A stretch of DNA of 41,679 bases from an uncultured Pelagibacteraceae bacterium. Its GTDB lineage: Bacteria > Pseudomonadota > Alphaproteobacteria > Pelagibacterales > Pelagibacteraceae. Location: NCBI GenBank assembly GCA_902607735.1, contig CACLLG010000005.1, positions 1 through 41,679 of the forward strand. Reading direction: 5' to 3'. Both the position numbers and the translations under genes were made by a program. Positions 18,677 to 28,594 of the stretch are shown here, one piece after another; within the stretch, counting starts at the first letter, position 1, and every line of letters starts with the position of its first letter. The notes under the pieces are model-generated. The model saw only the letters and a program-made list of their open reading frames with translations. It was not told the DNA's origin and did no database searches.

Positions 18677-19804
18677 ATGACAATAAATATTTCAAAAATT
18701 TCTCGGAATGGTTCTGGACTGAATATTGAATGGGACGACGGAGAAAAAAGTAATTTTAATTTCTTATGGTTAAGAGATAACTGTCCAACAGCGCGAGATA
18801 AAGATTCAAGACACAGAATGTTTAATCTATTAGAGGTTTCAACAAATATTGCCCCTAAACAATTTAAAATTAATACAAAAGGTAAATTAGAAATAGAATG
18901 GAATGAAGGAAATCATACTAGTTATTATGATCAAAAATGGCTTAGAGAAAATTGTTACACTATTAATAATAAAAAAAAATATATTTCACCCTACATTTTA
19001 TGGAACAATTCGCTAAATTCTAAACTTTCAACCATACAAATAGAACACGATGAAATAATGAATGGTAAAAAAGGTTTAATAAAATGGCTTGAACTTCTTC
19101 ATTACAATGGAATTGCTATTGTTAAAAATTCTCCAATAGAAAAAAAATCTGCTTTTCCAATCTTAAATAAAATAGGAAGCATAAGGGAAACTTTTTTTAA
19201 AACACCTTTTGAAGTTATTAATATTCCAAAACCAAATAACTCTGCTTATACCGCGCATGCATTAAGGAATCATATGGATTTACCTTGGTTTGAAACACCT
19301 CCGGGTTATCAATTTTTACATTGTTTAATTAATTCTGCTGAAGGCGGCGAATCTTCTGCAGTAGATGGTTTTGCAGTTGCTGATTATTTAAGAAAGAATG
19401 AAAAAGAAACTTTTGAAACTTTGGTGAATATACCGCTTAAATTTAAAGACAATGATTACACTCAAGAATCAATTAGAAGCTTTCATGCTCCAGCTATTTC
19501 TTTAACAAAAGATAAAGATTTTAATGATATTAGATTTAGTGTTGCAACAATGGATGCATTAGATTGTCATCCAGATAATATGGAGAAAGTTTATAAAGCT
19601 CATCATAAGTTAGGCAATTTATTACACGATGATAAATTTGTAATTAAGTTTAGGCTTAACCCTGGAGATATCTTTTCTTTTAATAACAGAAGAGTTTTAC
19701 ACGGCAGAACTGCCTTTGATCCAAACTCAGGACATAGACATTTGCAAGGTTATTATATCGATAGAGATGAAATTATTGGCAGATTAAATTTTTTAAAAAA
19801 ATAA
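18677..19804 (+). CDS. Gamma-butyrobetaine hydroxylase-like Fe(II)/2OG dioxygenase, copy 1
   Basis: 375 aa; N-terminal DUF971-like domain (WLRDNCP), TauD fold: NHMDLPWFETPPGYQFLHC (HxD), NNRRVLHGRTAF, GHRHLQGYYID. Confidence 0.85.
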   Translation: MTINISKISRNGSGLNIEWDDGEKSNFNFLWLRDNCPTARDKDSRHRMFNLLEVSTNIAPKQFKINTKGKLEIEWNEGNHTSYYDQKWLRENCYTINNKKKYISPYILWNNSLNSKLSTIQIEHDEIMNGKKGLIKWLELLHYNGIAIVKNSPIEKKSAFPILNKIGSIRETFFKTPFEVINIPKPNNSAYTAHALRNHMDLPWFETPPGYQFLHCLINSAEGGESSAVDGFAVADYLRKNEKETFETLVNIPLKFKDNDYTQESIRSFHAPAISLTKDKDFNDIRFSVATMDALDCHPDNMEKVYKAHHKLGNLLHDDKFVIKFRLNPGDIFSFNNRRVLHGRTAFDPNSGHRHLQGYYIDRDEIIGRLNFLKK

Positions 19805-19806
19805 TC

Positions 19807-20454
19807 TTATAGGTTTTCAAAAATTAAATTCTTACTATTTTTATATTTTTTAAAAAGATCTTTTCTTTTAACTGTATAATAAAAAATAGACTTTCTAATT
19901 TTGGTTAATTTTTTATTAAATAAAAAACTTTTCTCAAGACCTAAAAATTTGACATGCTGTTTCTTAGATTTTAATTTAATTACTCTTAAATTACTGTTAG
20001 AAAGAAATAATAAGCCTAAAGACAATCCTTTGTTTAATTTATATAAATTAATTAAATTTTTTTCTTTAAAAGAGAATAATCTTATTTTTTTCTTTTTTTT
20101 TATTAAATTAACTAAACTCATTAGATTTTGATTATTCAAAAGTGGTTTGATTTCTAAAAGTAAACGATGTTTATTATTAGATATTTTTAATAAGTCTTTG
20201 AGTAATGGAATTGGGGCTTTATTTTTATTACTTATTTTTTTTAATTTTGGGTAGGTAATATCTTTTACATTGACATTTAGCTTAAATTTTCTTTTTAAAT
20301 TAAAATCGTGAAAACAAACCAATTTATTGTCTTTAGTAACTTGTAGATCCGTTTCTATGCCAAATTTTCTTTTAAAACAGTACTTGAAGCTCCGAATGGT
20401 ATTTTCTTTAAATTTTTTTTTTGCTAGACCGCGATGAATATAGTGCGTAGTCAT
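19807..20454 (-). CDS. Glycerophosphodiester phosphodiesterase family protein
   Basis: 215 aa; HRGLAKKKFKENTIRSF, GIETDLQVTKDNKLVCFHDFNLKR, LLLEIKP. Confidence 0.85.
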   Translation of the reverse strand: MTTHYIHRGLAKKKFKENTIRSFKYCFKRKFGIETDLQVTKDNKLVCFHDFNLKRKFKLNVNVKDITYPKLKKISNKNKAPIPLLKDLLKISNNKHRLLLEIKPLLNNQNLMSLVNLIKKKKKIRLFSFKEKNLINLYKLNKGLSLGLLFLSNSNLRVIKLKSKKQHVKFLGLEKSFLFNKKLTKIRKSIFYYTVKRKDLFKKYKNSKNLIFENL

Positions 20455-20460
20455 ACAAAA

Positions 20461-21267
20461 TTACAAAACAGGTTTAAGAATTTTAAGGATCTTTTTGTGT
20501 AGTATAGAACTCGAACTTACCAATATACTTCCGCCTGCTTTCGGGTCTTTACCTCTCCAGTTTGTTATATGTCCACCCGCATTTTTGACCAAAGTAATTA
20601 TTGGGTGAATATCCCATATTTTATTACGACATTGTAAAACCACATTAAGTTTTCCCTCACATAATTGACAATAGCTCAAAGCATCAGAACATGGATATCT
20701 CATGAGTCTTGTCAATTTTGAAATTTTCTTTTGTTCTTCTAAGGATAGATAGCCGAAAAAATTCCCGGATATTTTTGAATTATTTAATGATTTTGATTTT
20801 ACTACTTTAAGTTTTTTAAATTTATTATTTTCTACTAAATAAGAGTTATTATTTGTACCTGTAATATAATACTTTTTTAGCATAGGAAAATTAACTAAGC
20901 CAAAAGTTGGTTCATTTTTGTAGTTAACACTTATTAAATTGCTCCAAGTGGGACTTCCAATAACAAATGATCGTGTTCCATCGATTGGATCGATGATCCA
21001 TGAAAATCCACTTTTTGATTTTTTTACTTTGAATTCCTCACCCACAATTCCATCTTTGGGAAATTTTTTTGCAATTTCTTTTCTTAAAAATATTTCTATA
21101 GATTGATCAATATTTGTAACTGGGTCAAAACCATTGCTTTTTTTAGATTTATTGTGCAGTTTAAATTTGCCTGCCAATTTTTTAAAATATAGTTTATTAA
21201 TTTTTTTGGGAAGTGAATTTAAAAATTTGTAATATTTTAATTGATCTTTTTTATTAATTTTATCCAT
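20461..21267 (-). CDS. Inositol monophosphatase family protein (IMPase/histidinol-phosphatase-like)
   Basis: 268 aa; DPVTNIDQSIE, GIVGEEF, WIIDPIDGTRSFV, WDIHPIITLVKNAGGHITNWRG. Confidence 0.88.
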   Translation of the reverse strand: MDKINKKDQLKYYKFLNSLPKKINKLYFKKLAGKFKLHNKSKKSNGFDPVTNIDQSIEIFLRKEIAKKFPKDGIVGEEFKVKKSKSGFSWIIDPIDGTRSFVIGSPTWSNLISVNYKNEPTFGLVNFPMLKKYYITGTNNNSYLVENNKFKKLKVVKSKSLNNSKISGNFFGYLSLEEQKKISKLTRLMRYPCSDALSYCQLCEGKLNVVLQCRNKIWDIHPIITLVKNAGGHITNWRGKDPKAGGSILVSSSSILHKKILKILKPVL

Positions 21268-21274
21268 TAATAAA

Positions 21275-22705
21275 TTACTTCCAGCCTGTTATAGCCTTTA
21301 CTTCTAAAAATTCATTTAGACCCCAGATTCCACCTTCACGACCATTTCCAGATTGTTTGTATCCTCCAAAAGGTGCCCCAACATCTGCTCCTTGACCATT
21401 AATAAAAATTGTTCCTGCTCTCAATTTTCTGGCAACTCTTTTAGCTTTTTCTTTATCTTCGGTTTGCAGGTAATTTCCAAGTCCATATGAAGTGTCATTT
21501 GCTATTGCAATAGCTTCTTCCTCAGTTTCAAATGGAATAATAGAAAGTACAGGTCCAAATATTTCTTCTCTTGCAATTCTCATATCATTATTTACATCAG
21601 TGAAAATTGTTGGTTTTACAAAATAACCTTTGTTAAGACCATTAGGTAAATCAGGTCCGCCTGTAGCTAATTTTGCGCCTTCTTTTATTCCAACATTTAT
21701 AAGATTTATTACTTTGTCATACTGAACTTTTGAAACTAGTGGTCCAATGTGATCACCTTTTTTTGATGCTGCATCTACTTTAATTTTATTTGCTTCATCT
21801 ACAGCTTCTTTAACAGCTCTTTCATAAATTGGTTTTTGAACTAGCATTCTTGTTGGTGCATCACAAGATTGTCCTGAATTACTCATTACATTTCTTACAC
21901 CGTCTCTTACTGCATTTGGATAGGAATCTGCAAAAACTATGTTTCCGCCTTTTCCACCTAATTCAAGGGTAACTTTTTTTATTGTGTCAGCTGCATTTTT
22001 TTGAATTAATTTTCCAGCTCTTGTTGAGCCTGTGAACGAAACCATATCTATATCAGAATGACCAGAAATATGATTTCCAACGACTTCTCCATTACCATTG
22101 ACTAAGTTAAAAACACCAGGAGGAAAACCAGCTTCATGAATCATTTCTGCAAACAAAATGCCAGATATTGGAGCAATCTCAGAGGGTTTTAATATCATCG
22201 TGCAGCCAGCAGCTAATGCTGGAATAACTTTTAATACAATTTGGTTCATTGGAAAATTCCAAGGTGTTATTAACCCACATACTCCAATAGGCTCATATCT
22301 AATGTAATTATTAGACTTAGGATCAAATTGATGTTCAAAATTAAAATCTTTTAAAATTTTTATTGTGTTTTTCGAAATATCAGCACCCATTTTTGTGTGA
22401 ATTTCTGAAGCATAATCCAACGGAGCTCCCATTTCAGTTGATTGTGCTTTGACCATCTCATCCCATCTTCTATTATAAATTTGATCAAATTTTTCTAACA
22501 AGCTTAATCTTTTTTCTTTACTAGTTTCTCTCCAAGTTTCGAATGCATTTTTAGCAGCACTGATAGCTTTGTCAGTGTCTTCTATTGATCCAAGAGATAT
22601 AATTGCAAAAGGTTCCTCCGTTGATGGATCAATAACTTCAAAATTATTTGGTTTAGAAGGAGATACCCATTTACCGTTTATATAAAAATTTTTTTTCTCA
22701 ATCAT
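21275..22705 (-). CDS. Aldehyde dehydrogenase family protein
   Basis: 476 aa; LITPWNFPMNQI, VTLELGGKGGNIV, GQSCDAPTR, EEIFGPVLSI, GGYKQSGNGREGG. Confidence 0.9.
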   Translation of the reverse strand: MIEKKNFYINGKWVSPSKPNNFEVIDPSTEEPFAIISLGSIEDTDKAISAAKNAFETWRETSKEKRLSLLEKFDQIYNRRWDEMVKAQSTEMGAPLDYASEIHTKMGADISKNTIKILKDFNFEHQFDPKSNNYIRYEPIGVCGLITPWNFPMNQIVLKVIPALAAGCTMILKPSEIAPISGILFAEMIHEAGFPPGVFNLVNGNGEVVGNHISGHSDIDMVSFTGSTRAGKLIQKNAADTIKKVTLELGGKGGNIVFADSYPNAVRDGVRNVMSNSGQSCDAPTRMLVQKPIYERAVKEAVDEANKIKVDAASKKGDHIGPLVSKVQYDKVINLINVGIKEGAKLATGGPDLPNGLNKGYFVKPTIFTDVNNDMRIAREEIFGPVLSIIPFETEEEAIAIANDTSYGLGNYLQTEDKEKAKRVARKLRAGTIFINGQGADVGAPFGGYKQSGNGREGGIWGLNEFLEVKAITGWK

Positions 22706-22728
22706 TGAATATTACTCTAACACAATAG

Positions 22729-23670
22729 TTAAATTTCATAACCTTTTTCTTCAGGTTCATTATCAATTAATTCCTCTGGATACCCGCTAGCTCTAAAGTT
22801 TATTTTACAAATATCCTCTAACCTTTTAACAACCATTGACGACCATGCTCTTGATCCATATTTTTTATGAGCATCTTTAAAAATACTCAAAACTAAAGGT
22901 GAAATTTCTAAAGGTATATTTAGTTTTTTTGATAAATTATTAAACAAAGTCATATCTTTTTCCACTAAATCCATAGTAAAATTTATATTGTACGAACCAT
23001 TTAAAATTACTTGGCTCTCCGTTTCATGAACAAATGAATTTCCGGATGAAACTTGTATACCTTTAAATGTTTTTTCTATATCTAAATTTGATTTTTTGGC
23101 TACGGCCCAAGCCTCCCCTAAAGCTGCTAAGTGAGTTGATGCTAAATAATTTGTAATAACTTTTAAAATTGATGCAGAACCAAGCTCTCCTGTATGTAAA
23201 ATTTTTCTTCCCATTGTAGTTAAGACAGGTAATATTTTTTCAAAAGATTTTCTTTCTCCACCAACAAATATAGCTATATTTCCCGTTGTTGCTCGATGGC
23301 ATCCCCCACTAACAGGGGCATCTAATGGAATAGCTCCTTTTGATTTTACAAACTCACCTATCCTTTTGACTTCTTTATTATCTGTCGTACTCATTTCTAA
23401 CCAAATTTTGTTTTTTGATAGTCCTTCTATAACCCCGCCTTTTTTCATCATAACCTCTGAACAGATTTTAGGAGAAGGAAGGCATGTTATTATCAAATCA
23501 ACTTTTTCTGCCATTTCTTTTGGAGATTTTGATGTTGCGGACCCTTTGGCTACAAAATCTTTAACCAAATTATCATCTAAATCAAGAACAGTTAAATTAA
23601 ATTTATTTCTTAATAAGCTTCCAGCAAGTTTAGCACCTACATTTCCTAACCCTATAAAACCAATTTTCAT
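22729..23670 (-). CDS. 3-hydroxyisobutyrate dehydrogenase-family (beta-hydroxyacid) dehydrogenase
   Basis: 313 aa; KIGFIGLGNVGAKLAGSLL, PLDAPVSGGCHRATTGNIAIFVGG, LKVITNYL. Confidence 0.88.
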   Translation of the reverse strand: MKIGFIGLGNVGAKLAGSLLRNKFNLTVLDLDDNLVKDFVAKGSATSKSPKEMAEKVDLIITCLPSPKICSEVMMKKGGVIEGLSKNKIWLEMSTTDNKEVKRIGEFVKSKGAIPLDAPVSGGCHRATTGNIAIFVGGERKSFEKILPVLTTMGRKILHTGELGSASILKVITNYLASTHLAALGEAWAVAKKSNLDIEKTFKGIQVSSGNSFVHETESQVILNGSYNINFTMDLVEKDMTLFNNLSKKLNIPLEISPLVLSIFKDAHKKYGSRAWSSMVVKRLEDICKINFRASGYPEELIDNEPEEKGYEI

Positions 23671-23681
23671 CTTTTCTCCTT

Positions 23682-26129
23682 TTAACTTTTTGCTATTTTA
23701 TTTTCTGGATCATGAAGCGGTTGAGTTTGTAAAGTCGCTTCATATTGTTTTTTTTCAACTTCGATAAAGAAGATCTTCTTTGCTAGTTCTTCTATTGGAG
23801 AAACTAAATTTAAATACCCAAAAGACATATTTTTTTCATAATTAAATGAAAAATTTCCTGAGGTCGTTCTTCCAACTATTTTTCCATCACAATAAATAGG
23901 TTCGTCATGAAGCAACAAAGGAAATCCTGGTTTATTGTTTTTCAAAGTTAACATCACCATCATTTTTTTAACTTTTTCTTTTTTTATTTTCTCAATTGCT
24001 TTTTTTCCAACAAAATCAATATTTTTTTTAAAGCTTATTACAAATTTAAGACCTGCTTCATATTGATTTTCTTCTGGCGACATATCATGTCCCCAATGTA
24101 AATATCCTTTTTCCATTCTCATAGTATCCATAGCAAACATGCCACAATGGGAGAGATTAAACTCTTTACCTTTGTCTACTATTAAATTGAATATTTCTCT
24201 TGATTCATCCATTTTTATATAAAGCTCAAAACCTAACTCACCAACATAGGATAATCTTTGTGCCCATATTTTTTTATTATTTATTTTTATTTCCTTGCTC
24301 GTGCCAAATTTAAAATTTTCATTAGAGAAGTTATCATTTGACAACTTTGACATTAAACTTCTGCTCTTAGGGCCGAAAACACCGAGACAAGCAATTTCGT
24401 CTGTGACATCTTTAAATTCTACATCTTTTGATAAATGCTTCAGTATATGAAATTTATCATGTTCTTTGTTTGCTGCCGAAGTAACGATTCTAAAATAATT
24501 TTTATTCATACAAACAACTGTCAAATCTGTTTCTATTCCACCATCTTCGTTTAACATTTGAGTATAAGTAGTTTTTCCAATTTCATTTTTAATATTAGCA
24601 GTGCAAATTCTTTGTAACTCGCTATAAGTTTTTTCTCCTCTTAAATCATATTTGGAAAAAGCAGTTAGATCGAACAAACCAATATTTTTTCTTGCATTTT
24701 TTGTTTCATGCGCCACTGACGGATACCAGTTTTGGTAATTATAACTATATTTAAGTTCCGGTTTCTCATTGTTTAAAGCAAACCATAATGGTCTTTCATA
24801 TCCTGAGGACACACCAAAACATGCGCCTGCTTTTTTCAGTTCTTCGTGATATGGAAATAGTTTTTGATTTCTTGAGGTTTTATGTTGTTTATATGGCCAG
24901 TGCATCCCATACAAATCCCCTAAAGTTTCAGTTATTCTTTCCTTAATAAAATTAATTTCCGAATGGAATTTTTGAAATCTTTTTATGTCATATATAAATA
25001 AATCTTCATTGATATGACCATTCATCATCCACTCAGCCGTTACTTTCCCAGCTCCTCCACCGCTACCAATTCCGATGCTATTAAATCCACAACAAACAAA
25101 AAAGTTTTTAATTTCAGGAACTTCACCCAATAATGTATTTGTATCTGGAGTAAAAGATTCTGGACCTGCAAAAAATTTTCTGACTCCTGCTTTTTCTAAA
25201 AGTGGCACTCTTTTGAATGACGCTTCTAAATAAGGTTCAAAATGGTCAAAATTTTCAGGAAATTCAGCAAATGAAAAATCATTTGGAACTTTATTTGTTT
25301 TTTTAAAAGCTGGGATTGATTTTCCTTCGAAAATCCCAACTAGTAATTTGCCAGCATCTTCCTTTAAATATAACCTATCGTCAAAATCTCTTAATACTGC
25401 CAAATTTTTAGGTAAATCTTTAATTGGTTCCGTAATAATATAAAAATGTTCTGCTGGATATAAAGGTACACTGACTCCCAGCTCGTCTCCTATTTGTCTT
25501 GACCACATTCCAGTTGCTAGAACTAGATATTCACATTCAATTATTTGATTTTTAACTTTAACTCCACAAACCCTTCCATTTTTAACTAAAATTTTTTCTA
25601 CTGGACTTTTTTCAAATATTTGAGCACCCAATTCTTTTGCTGCCTTAGCTAACAAGTTAGTTACACCTATTGGGTCCGCTTGGCCATCTCCTGGCATAAA
25701 AATACCTCCCAAAATATCTTTTTCATTTATTATTGGATAAATCTTTTTTATTTGATCAATGTTTAATACTTCTACATGTACATCGAACAATTGTGCTGTT
25801 GTTGCTTGTCTTTGTAGTTCTTGCCACCGTCCTTTAGTTGTCGCTATGGATAGTGCCCCATTTAATTTTAATCCTGCTGAAAAATCAATTTTTTTTTCCA
25901 ATTCTTTATACAGGTCTGTTGTATATTTTCTTATTTTTGTAACAGCTGCAGTGGGTCCTAGCTGACTTACCAATCCAGCGGCATGCCATGTAGTTCCTGA
26001 TGTAAGTTGATCTCTTTCAAGTAAAACTACATCTTTCCATCCAAATTTTGCTAAATGATAAGCGACTGAGCAACCTGCTACACCTCCTCCAATAACAACT
26101 GCTTTTGTGCTTTTTGGTAATACATTCAT
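23682..26129 (-). CDS. FAD-dependent dimethylglycine/sarcosine dehydrogenase-family protein (FAD + GcvT), copy 2
   Basis: 815 aa; [36 protein letters not shown]-terminal GcvT domain. Confidence 0.9.
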   Translation of the reverse strand: MNVLPKSTKAVVIGGGVAGCSVAYHLAKFGWKDVVLLERDQLTSGTTWHAAGLVSQLGPTAAVTKIRKYTTDLYKELEKKIDFSAGLKLNGALSIATTKGRWQELQRQATTAQLFDVHVEVLNIDQIKKIYPIINEKDILGGIFMPGDGQADPIGVTNLLAKAAKELGAQIFEKSPVEKILVKNGRVCGVKVKNQIIECEYLVLATGMWSRQIGDELGVSVPLYPAEHFYIITEPIKDLPKNLAVLRDFDDRLYLKEDAGKLLVGIFEGKSIPAFKKTNKVPNDFSFAEFPENFDHFEPYLEASFKRVPLLEKAGVRKFFAGPESFTPDTNTLLGEVPEIKNFFVCCGFNSIGIGSGGGAGKVTAEWMMNGHINEDLFIYDIKRFQKFHSEINFIKERITETLGDLYGMHWPYKQHKTSRNQKLFPYHEELKKAGACFGVSSGYERPLWFALNNEKPELKYSYNYQNWYPSVAHETKNARKNIGLFDLTAFSKYDLRGEKTYSELQRICTANIKNEIGKTTYTQMLNEDGGIETDLTVVCMNKNYFRIVTSAANKEHDKFHILKHLSKDVEFKDVTDEIACLGVFGPKSRSLMSKLSNDNFSNENFKFGTSKEIKINNKKIWAQRLSYVGELGFELYIKMDESREIFNLIVDKGKEFNLSHCGMFAMDTMRMEKGYLHWGHDMSPEENQYEAGLKFVISFKKNIDFVGKKAIEKIKKEKVKKMMVMLTLKNNKPGFPLLLHDEPIYCDGKIVGRTTSGNFSFNYEKNMSFGYLNLVSPIEELAKKIFFIEVEKKQYEATLQTQPLHDPENKIAKS

Positions 26130-26145
26130 TCTTTAATAGTTCTAT

Positions 26146-26586
26146 TTATAAACCTTGAATACCTATTCCTGTTTTTGGATATGTATAAAGATTATAGTTT
26201 GCCGTAATTTCTTCTCCAACTTTTATATCTCTAATAGAGATGAGAAACATATATTTAGCTTCCGCTTTTGGATCTAAACTTGGGTATAGATTCTCTCTAT
26301 TTGCATTTCCATCTGTTATTTTTTGCATCTCCACTTTTTGATCAATTGAATCTCCGCATTTTAATTTTGGTATACTATTAGAAACTATTTTAATCACATT
26401 TGGATTATTTGAATGATTATAAAACCCCCCTAATGGTGTTCTTATATATTTATTTTCAAATTCCTCATCTCTAATATGTGTAAGACCTATAAATGTATTT
26501 GCTTTAATATTCTTGGTCGCATACAAACCTAGTCCCTCAATCGGAGAATTTTTTATTGTCAAACATTTTGGCAATGGTCGATACAT
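26146..26586 (-). CDS. SET-domain protein (putative lysine methyltransferase)
   Basis: 146 aa; IEGLGLYATKNIKANTFIG, GGFYNHSNNPN, IKVGEEITANYNLYTY. Confidence 0.8.
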   Translation of the reverse strand: MYRPLPKCLTIKNSPIEGLGLYATKNIKANTFIGLTHIRDEEFENKYIRTPLGGFYNHSNNPNVIKIVSNSIPKLKCGDSIDQKVEMQKITDGNANRENLYPSLDPKAEAKYMFLISIRDIKVGEEITANYNLYTYPKTGIGIQGL

Positions 26587-26591
26587 GTTTT

Positions 26592-27734
26592 TTATTTTTC
26601 TGATATTGTGTGAATCTTCGATAAAAGTCCGTCTTTGTCAACATAACACCCTTGCAACCAACGAGTCCCTTCTCCTGAATAAGCTGTTCTAGCATGAAGA
26701 ACTCGAGTGTTATCGGTTACAAAACCTTCTCCAGGTTTCAATTTAAAATTTATAGCCATTGAGGGATTGTTAATAATCTCAGAAAATTTCCGATATGCTT
26801 TATAATAATTTTCCATATCATTATATGGAACATCGGTGATGGGCGCAGCTGAACGATTGTTGAAACGTATTGCTATTATTTCACCATCTGGTGATAGTTC
26901 AATCATTGGTCGACGAGATTGTAAATGCGTTTTTCCATCTTCATTATATTCAAAACGAGCACAGTACCTGCTTAATAAGTCAAAATATTCTGGATTTTCT
27001 TCTTTGAGCAAAATTGCTGCCTTAAAACCATCTACAACTTTTGAATCTCCTCCGGATGCCGAATTTTCTATACAATAAAGAATTTGTATTGTTGGTGTAG
27101 GATCTCTATAAGGATTATCTGTGTGCGCTTGTAAACCAAGATTTGTATAAGCCAAATTAACAGCATTTATTTCTGTTCTAACCTCAAAAAACTTCCCATA
27201 ATTAGTTTCTCTGATATATCCAATAAGATTAGCTATTTGAATAATGGCTCCAGACTCTTTATTTCCTCCTCTAATTTTAGCAAAACCATATTTGTAAAGA
27301 GATTTCATCCATTTAAGAAGCAAAGTATTATCAGATTTTGCATTTTTGTAATCAATGTTTGGAATATTTTTTGCCATATCAGATTTCCAAATTTTAAAAT
27401 CTGTAGAAACCCAGCCTTTTAAAAACTTTTTTTCTAAATCATATGCATACATCTGGAGCCAATTCGTAGAAAATGAAACTTTTTTTAATTCAGGAAAAAA
27501 GGTTAAAGATATATTTTCACCTTTACTATCCAAAATAGCTGATTTAATAGAAGTATCTATGGGTATATCAGAAAGAGTAATTAATCGCTGTCCATTTTTG
27601 GTATCTCGTGTTTTTGGATCCAAAGCATTGTCTCTCAACCATGTAGAATGATAACGCAAAGCTTTTCCATCAGCTCGTTGCAAAATTATTGACTTACCAT
27701 CATCAATTATTTTAACTGATTTAAACGTATGCAT
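26592..27734 (-). CDS. Gamma-butyrobetaine hydroxylase-like Fe(II)/2OG dioxygenase, copy 2 (TmpA-like candidate)
   Basis: 380 aa; STWLRDNALDPKTRD (DUF971-like), LQAHTDNPYRDPTPTIQILYC (HxD), NTRVLHARTAY, TRWLQGCYVD. Confidence 0.85.
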   Translation of the reverse strand: MHTFKSVKIIDDGKSIILQRADGKALRYHSTWLRDNALDPKTRDTKNGQRLITLSDIPIDTSIKSAILDSKGENISLTFFPELKKVSFSTNWLQMYAYDLEKKFLKGWVSTDFKIWKSDMAKNIPNIDYKNAKSDNTLLLKWMKSLYKYGFAKIRGGNKESGAIIQIANLIGYIRETNYGKFFEVRTEINAVNLAYTNLGLQAHTDNPYRDPTPTIQILYCIENSASGGDSKVVDGFKAAILLKEENPEYFDLLSRYCARFEYNEDGKTHLQSRRPMIELSPDGEIIAIRFNNRSAAPITDVPYNDMENYYKAYRKFSEIINNPSMAINFKLKPGEGFVTDNTRVLHARTAYSGEGTRWLQGCYVDKDGLLSKIHTISEK

Positions 27735-27800
27735 TTTATTTATATATTCTCAATTTTTTAGTATTATTATATGAAAAAGGTAAGAATTCATTAATTTAAT

Positions 27801-28355
27801 TTGGAGTTTTTATTCGTGCACATAGTAAATGAAATTATAAATAAATATCAAACCAATAACAGTCTATACATTGGAGAAAAAGTTACAATAACTGAGCATA
27901 TGATTCAAACTGCCATGCTAGCAGAACAAAATAATTCTTCTGAATCATTAATTTGCGCCTGCCTACTTCACGACTATGGACATTTTATCATCGAAGATCC
28001 TGACCAACTAGTTGATAAATTAATTGATGGAAAACATGAAAATATAGCTTTTAATTTTTTAAAAAATTATTTTAAACCAGAAGTTGTTGAACCCATCAAG
28101 CTACATGTTCAAGCAAAAAGATATCTCTGCAGAAATAAATCATATTATGAGCTTTTATCTGATCCCTCAAAAATTAGCTTAAAACTTCAAGGAGGAATAA
28201 TGACCAATGAACAGGCTCAAAAGTTTATCTCGTCGAAGTTTTATAATGATTCTATAGCTCTTAGAAAGTATGATGATGAAGGAAAAACACCAGATATTAA
28301 AATGAAAAAAATTGAAGATTATAGAGATTTAATTACTTCTCAACTGATAGACTAA
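27801..28355 (+). CDS. PhnZ/TmpB-like HD-domain protein, putative diiron oxygenase
   Basis: 184 aa from TTG; GTG 27816 also possible. YIGEKVTITEHMIQTA, CLLHDYGH, HVQAKRYL, SLKLQGGIMTNEQAQ, RKYDDEGKTPDIKMKKIEDYRDLI recall PhnZ (YIGE..LEHSLQCA, LLHDLGH, HVAAKRYL, EYQGGPM, RAWDEKGKQTDL). Confidence 0.85.
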   Translation: MEFLFVHIVNEIINKYQTNNSLYIGEKVTITEHMIQTAMLAEQNNSSESLICACLLHDYGHFIIEDPDQLVDKLIDGKHENIAFNFLKNYFKPEVVEPIKLHVQAKRYLCRNKSYYELLSDPSKISLKLQGGIMTNEQAQKFISSKFYNDSIALRKYDDEGKTPDIKMKKIEDYRDLITSQLID

Positions 28356-28594
28356 ATCAAATTCATTGGACCAACAATCATAATAGTCCAATAAAAAAAG
28401 ATAAAAATATAAAAATAAATAATTCTCATTTTTTATAATAGGATTGTAGCCATCGAAAAAAACACAAGGGTAAGACCCCAGGAAATATAGCATAAAGTTT
28501 TCATTGGACTTCTATGTAGGAAGCAATTGTGTTTAAAACTTGTCAGAAGAGATGGAAGAAAAAAAATATTTTGTCGCAGTTAAGGTTTGAGAAA

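Noticed and set aside
23366-23767. 133-aa + strand ORF
   Set aside because: Long, but fully antisense to HIBADH-like/DMGDH-like coding sequence with clear motifs; no domain recognised.
27355-27651. 98-aa + strand ORF
   Set aside because: Antisense to the BBOX-like gene; no domain or SD evidence.
28356-28594. Possible ncRNA or terminator in the intergenic region (ATTGGAC...GTCCAAT inverted repeat)
   Set aside because: Short 7-bp stem, long loop, no T-run in a useful orientation; insufficient evidence.
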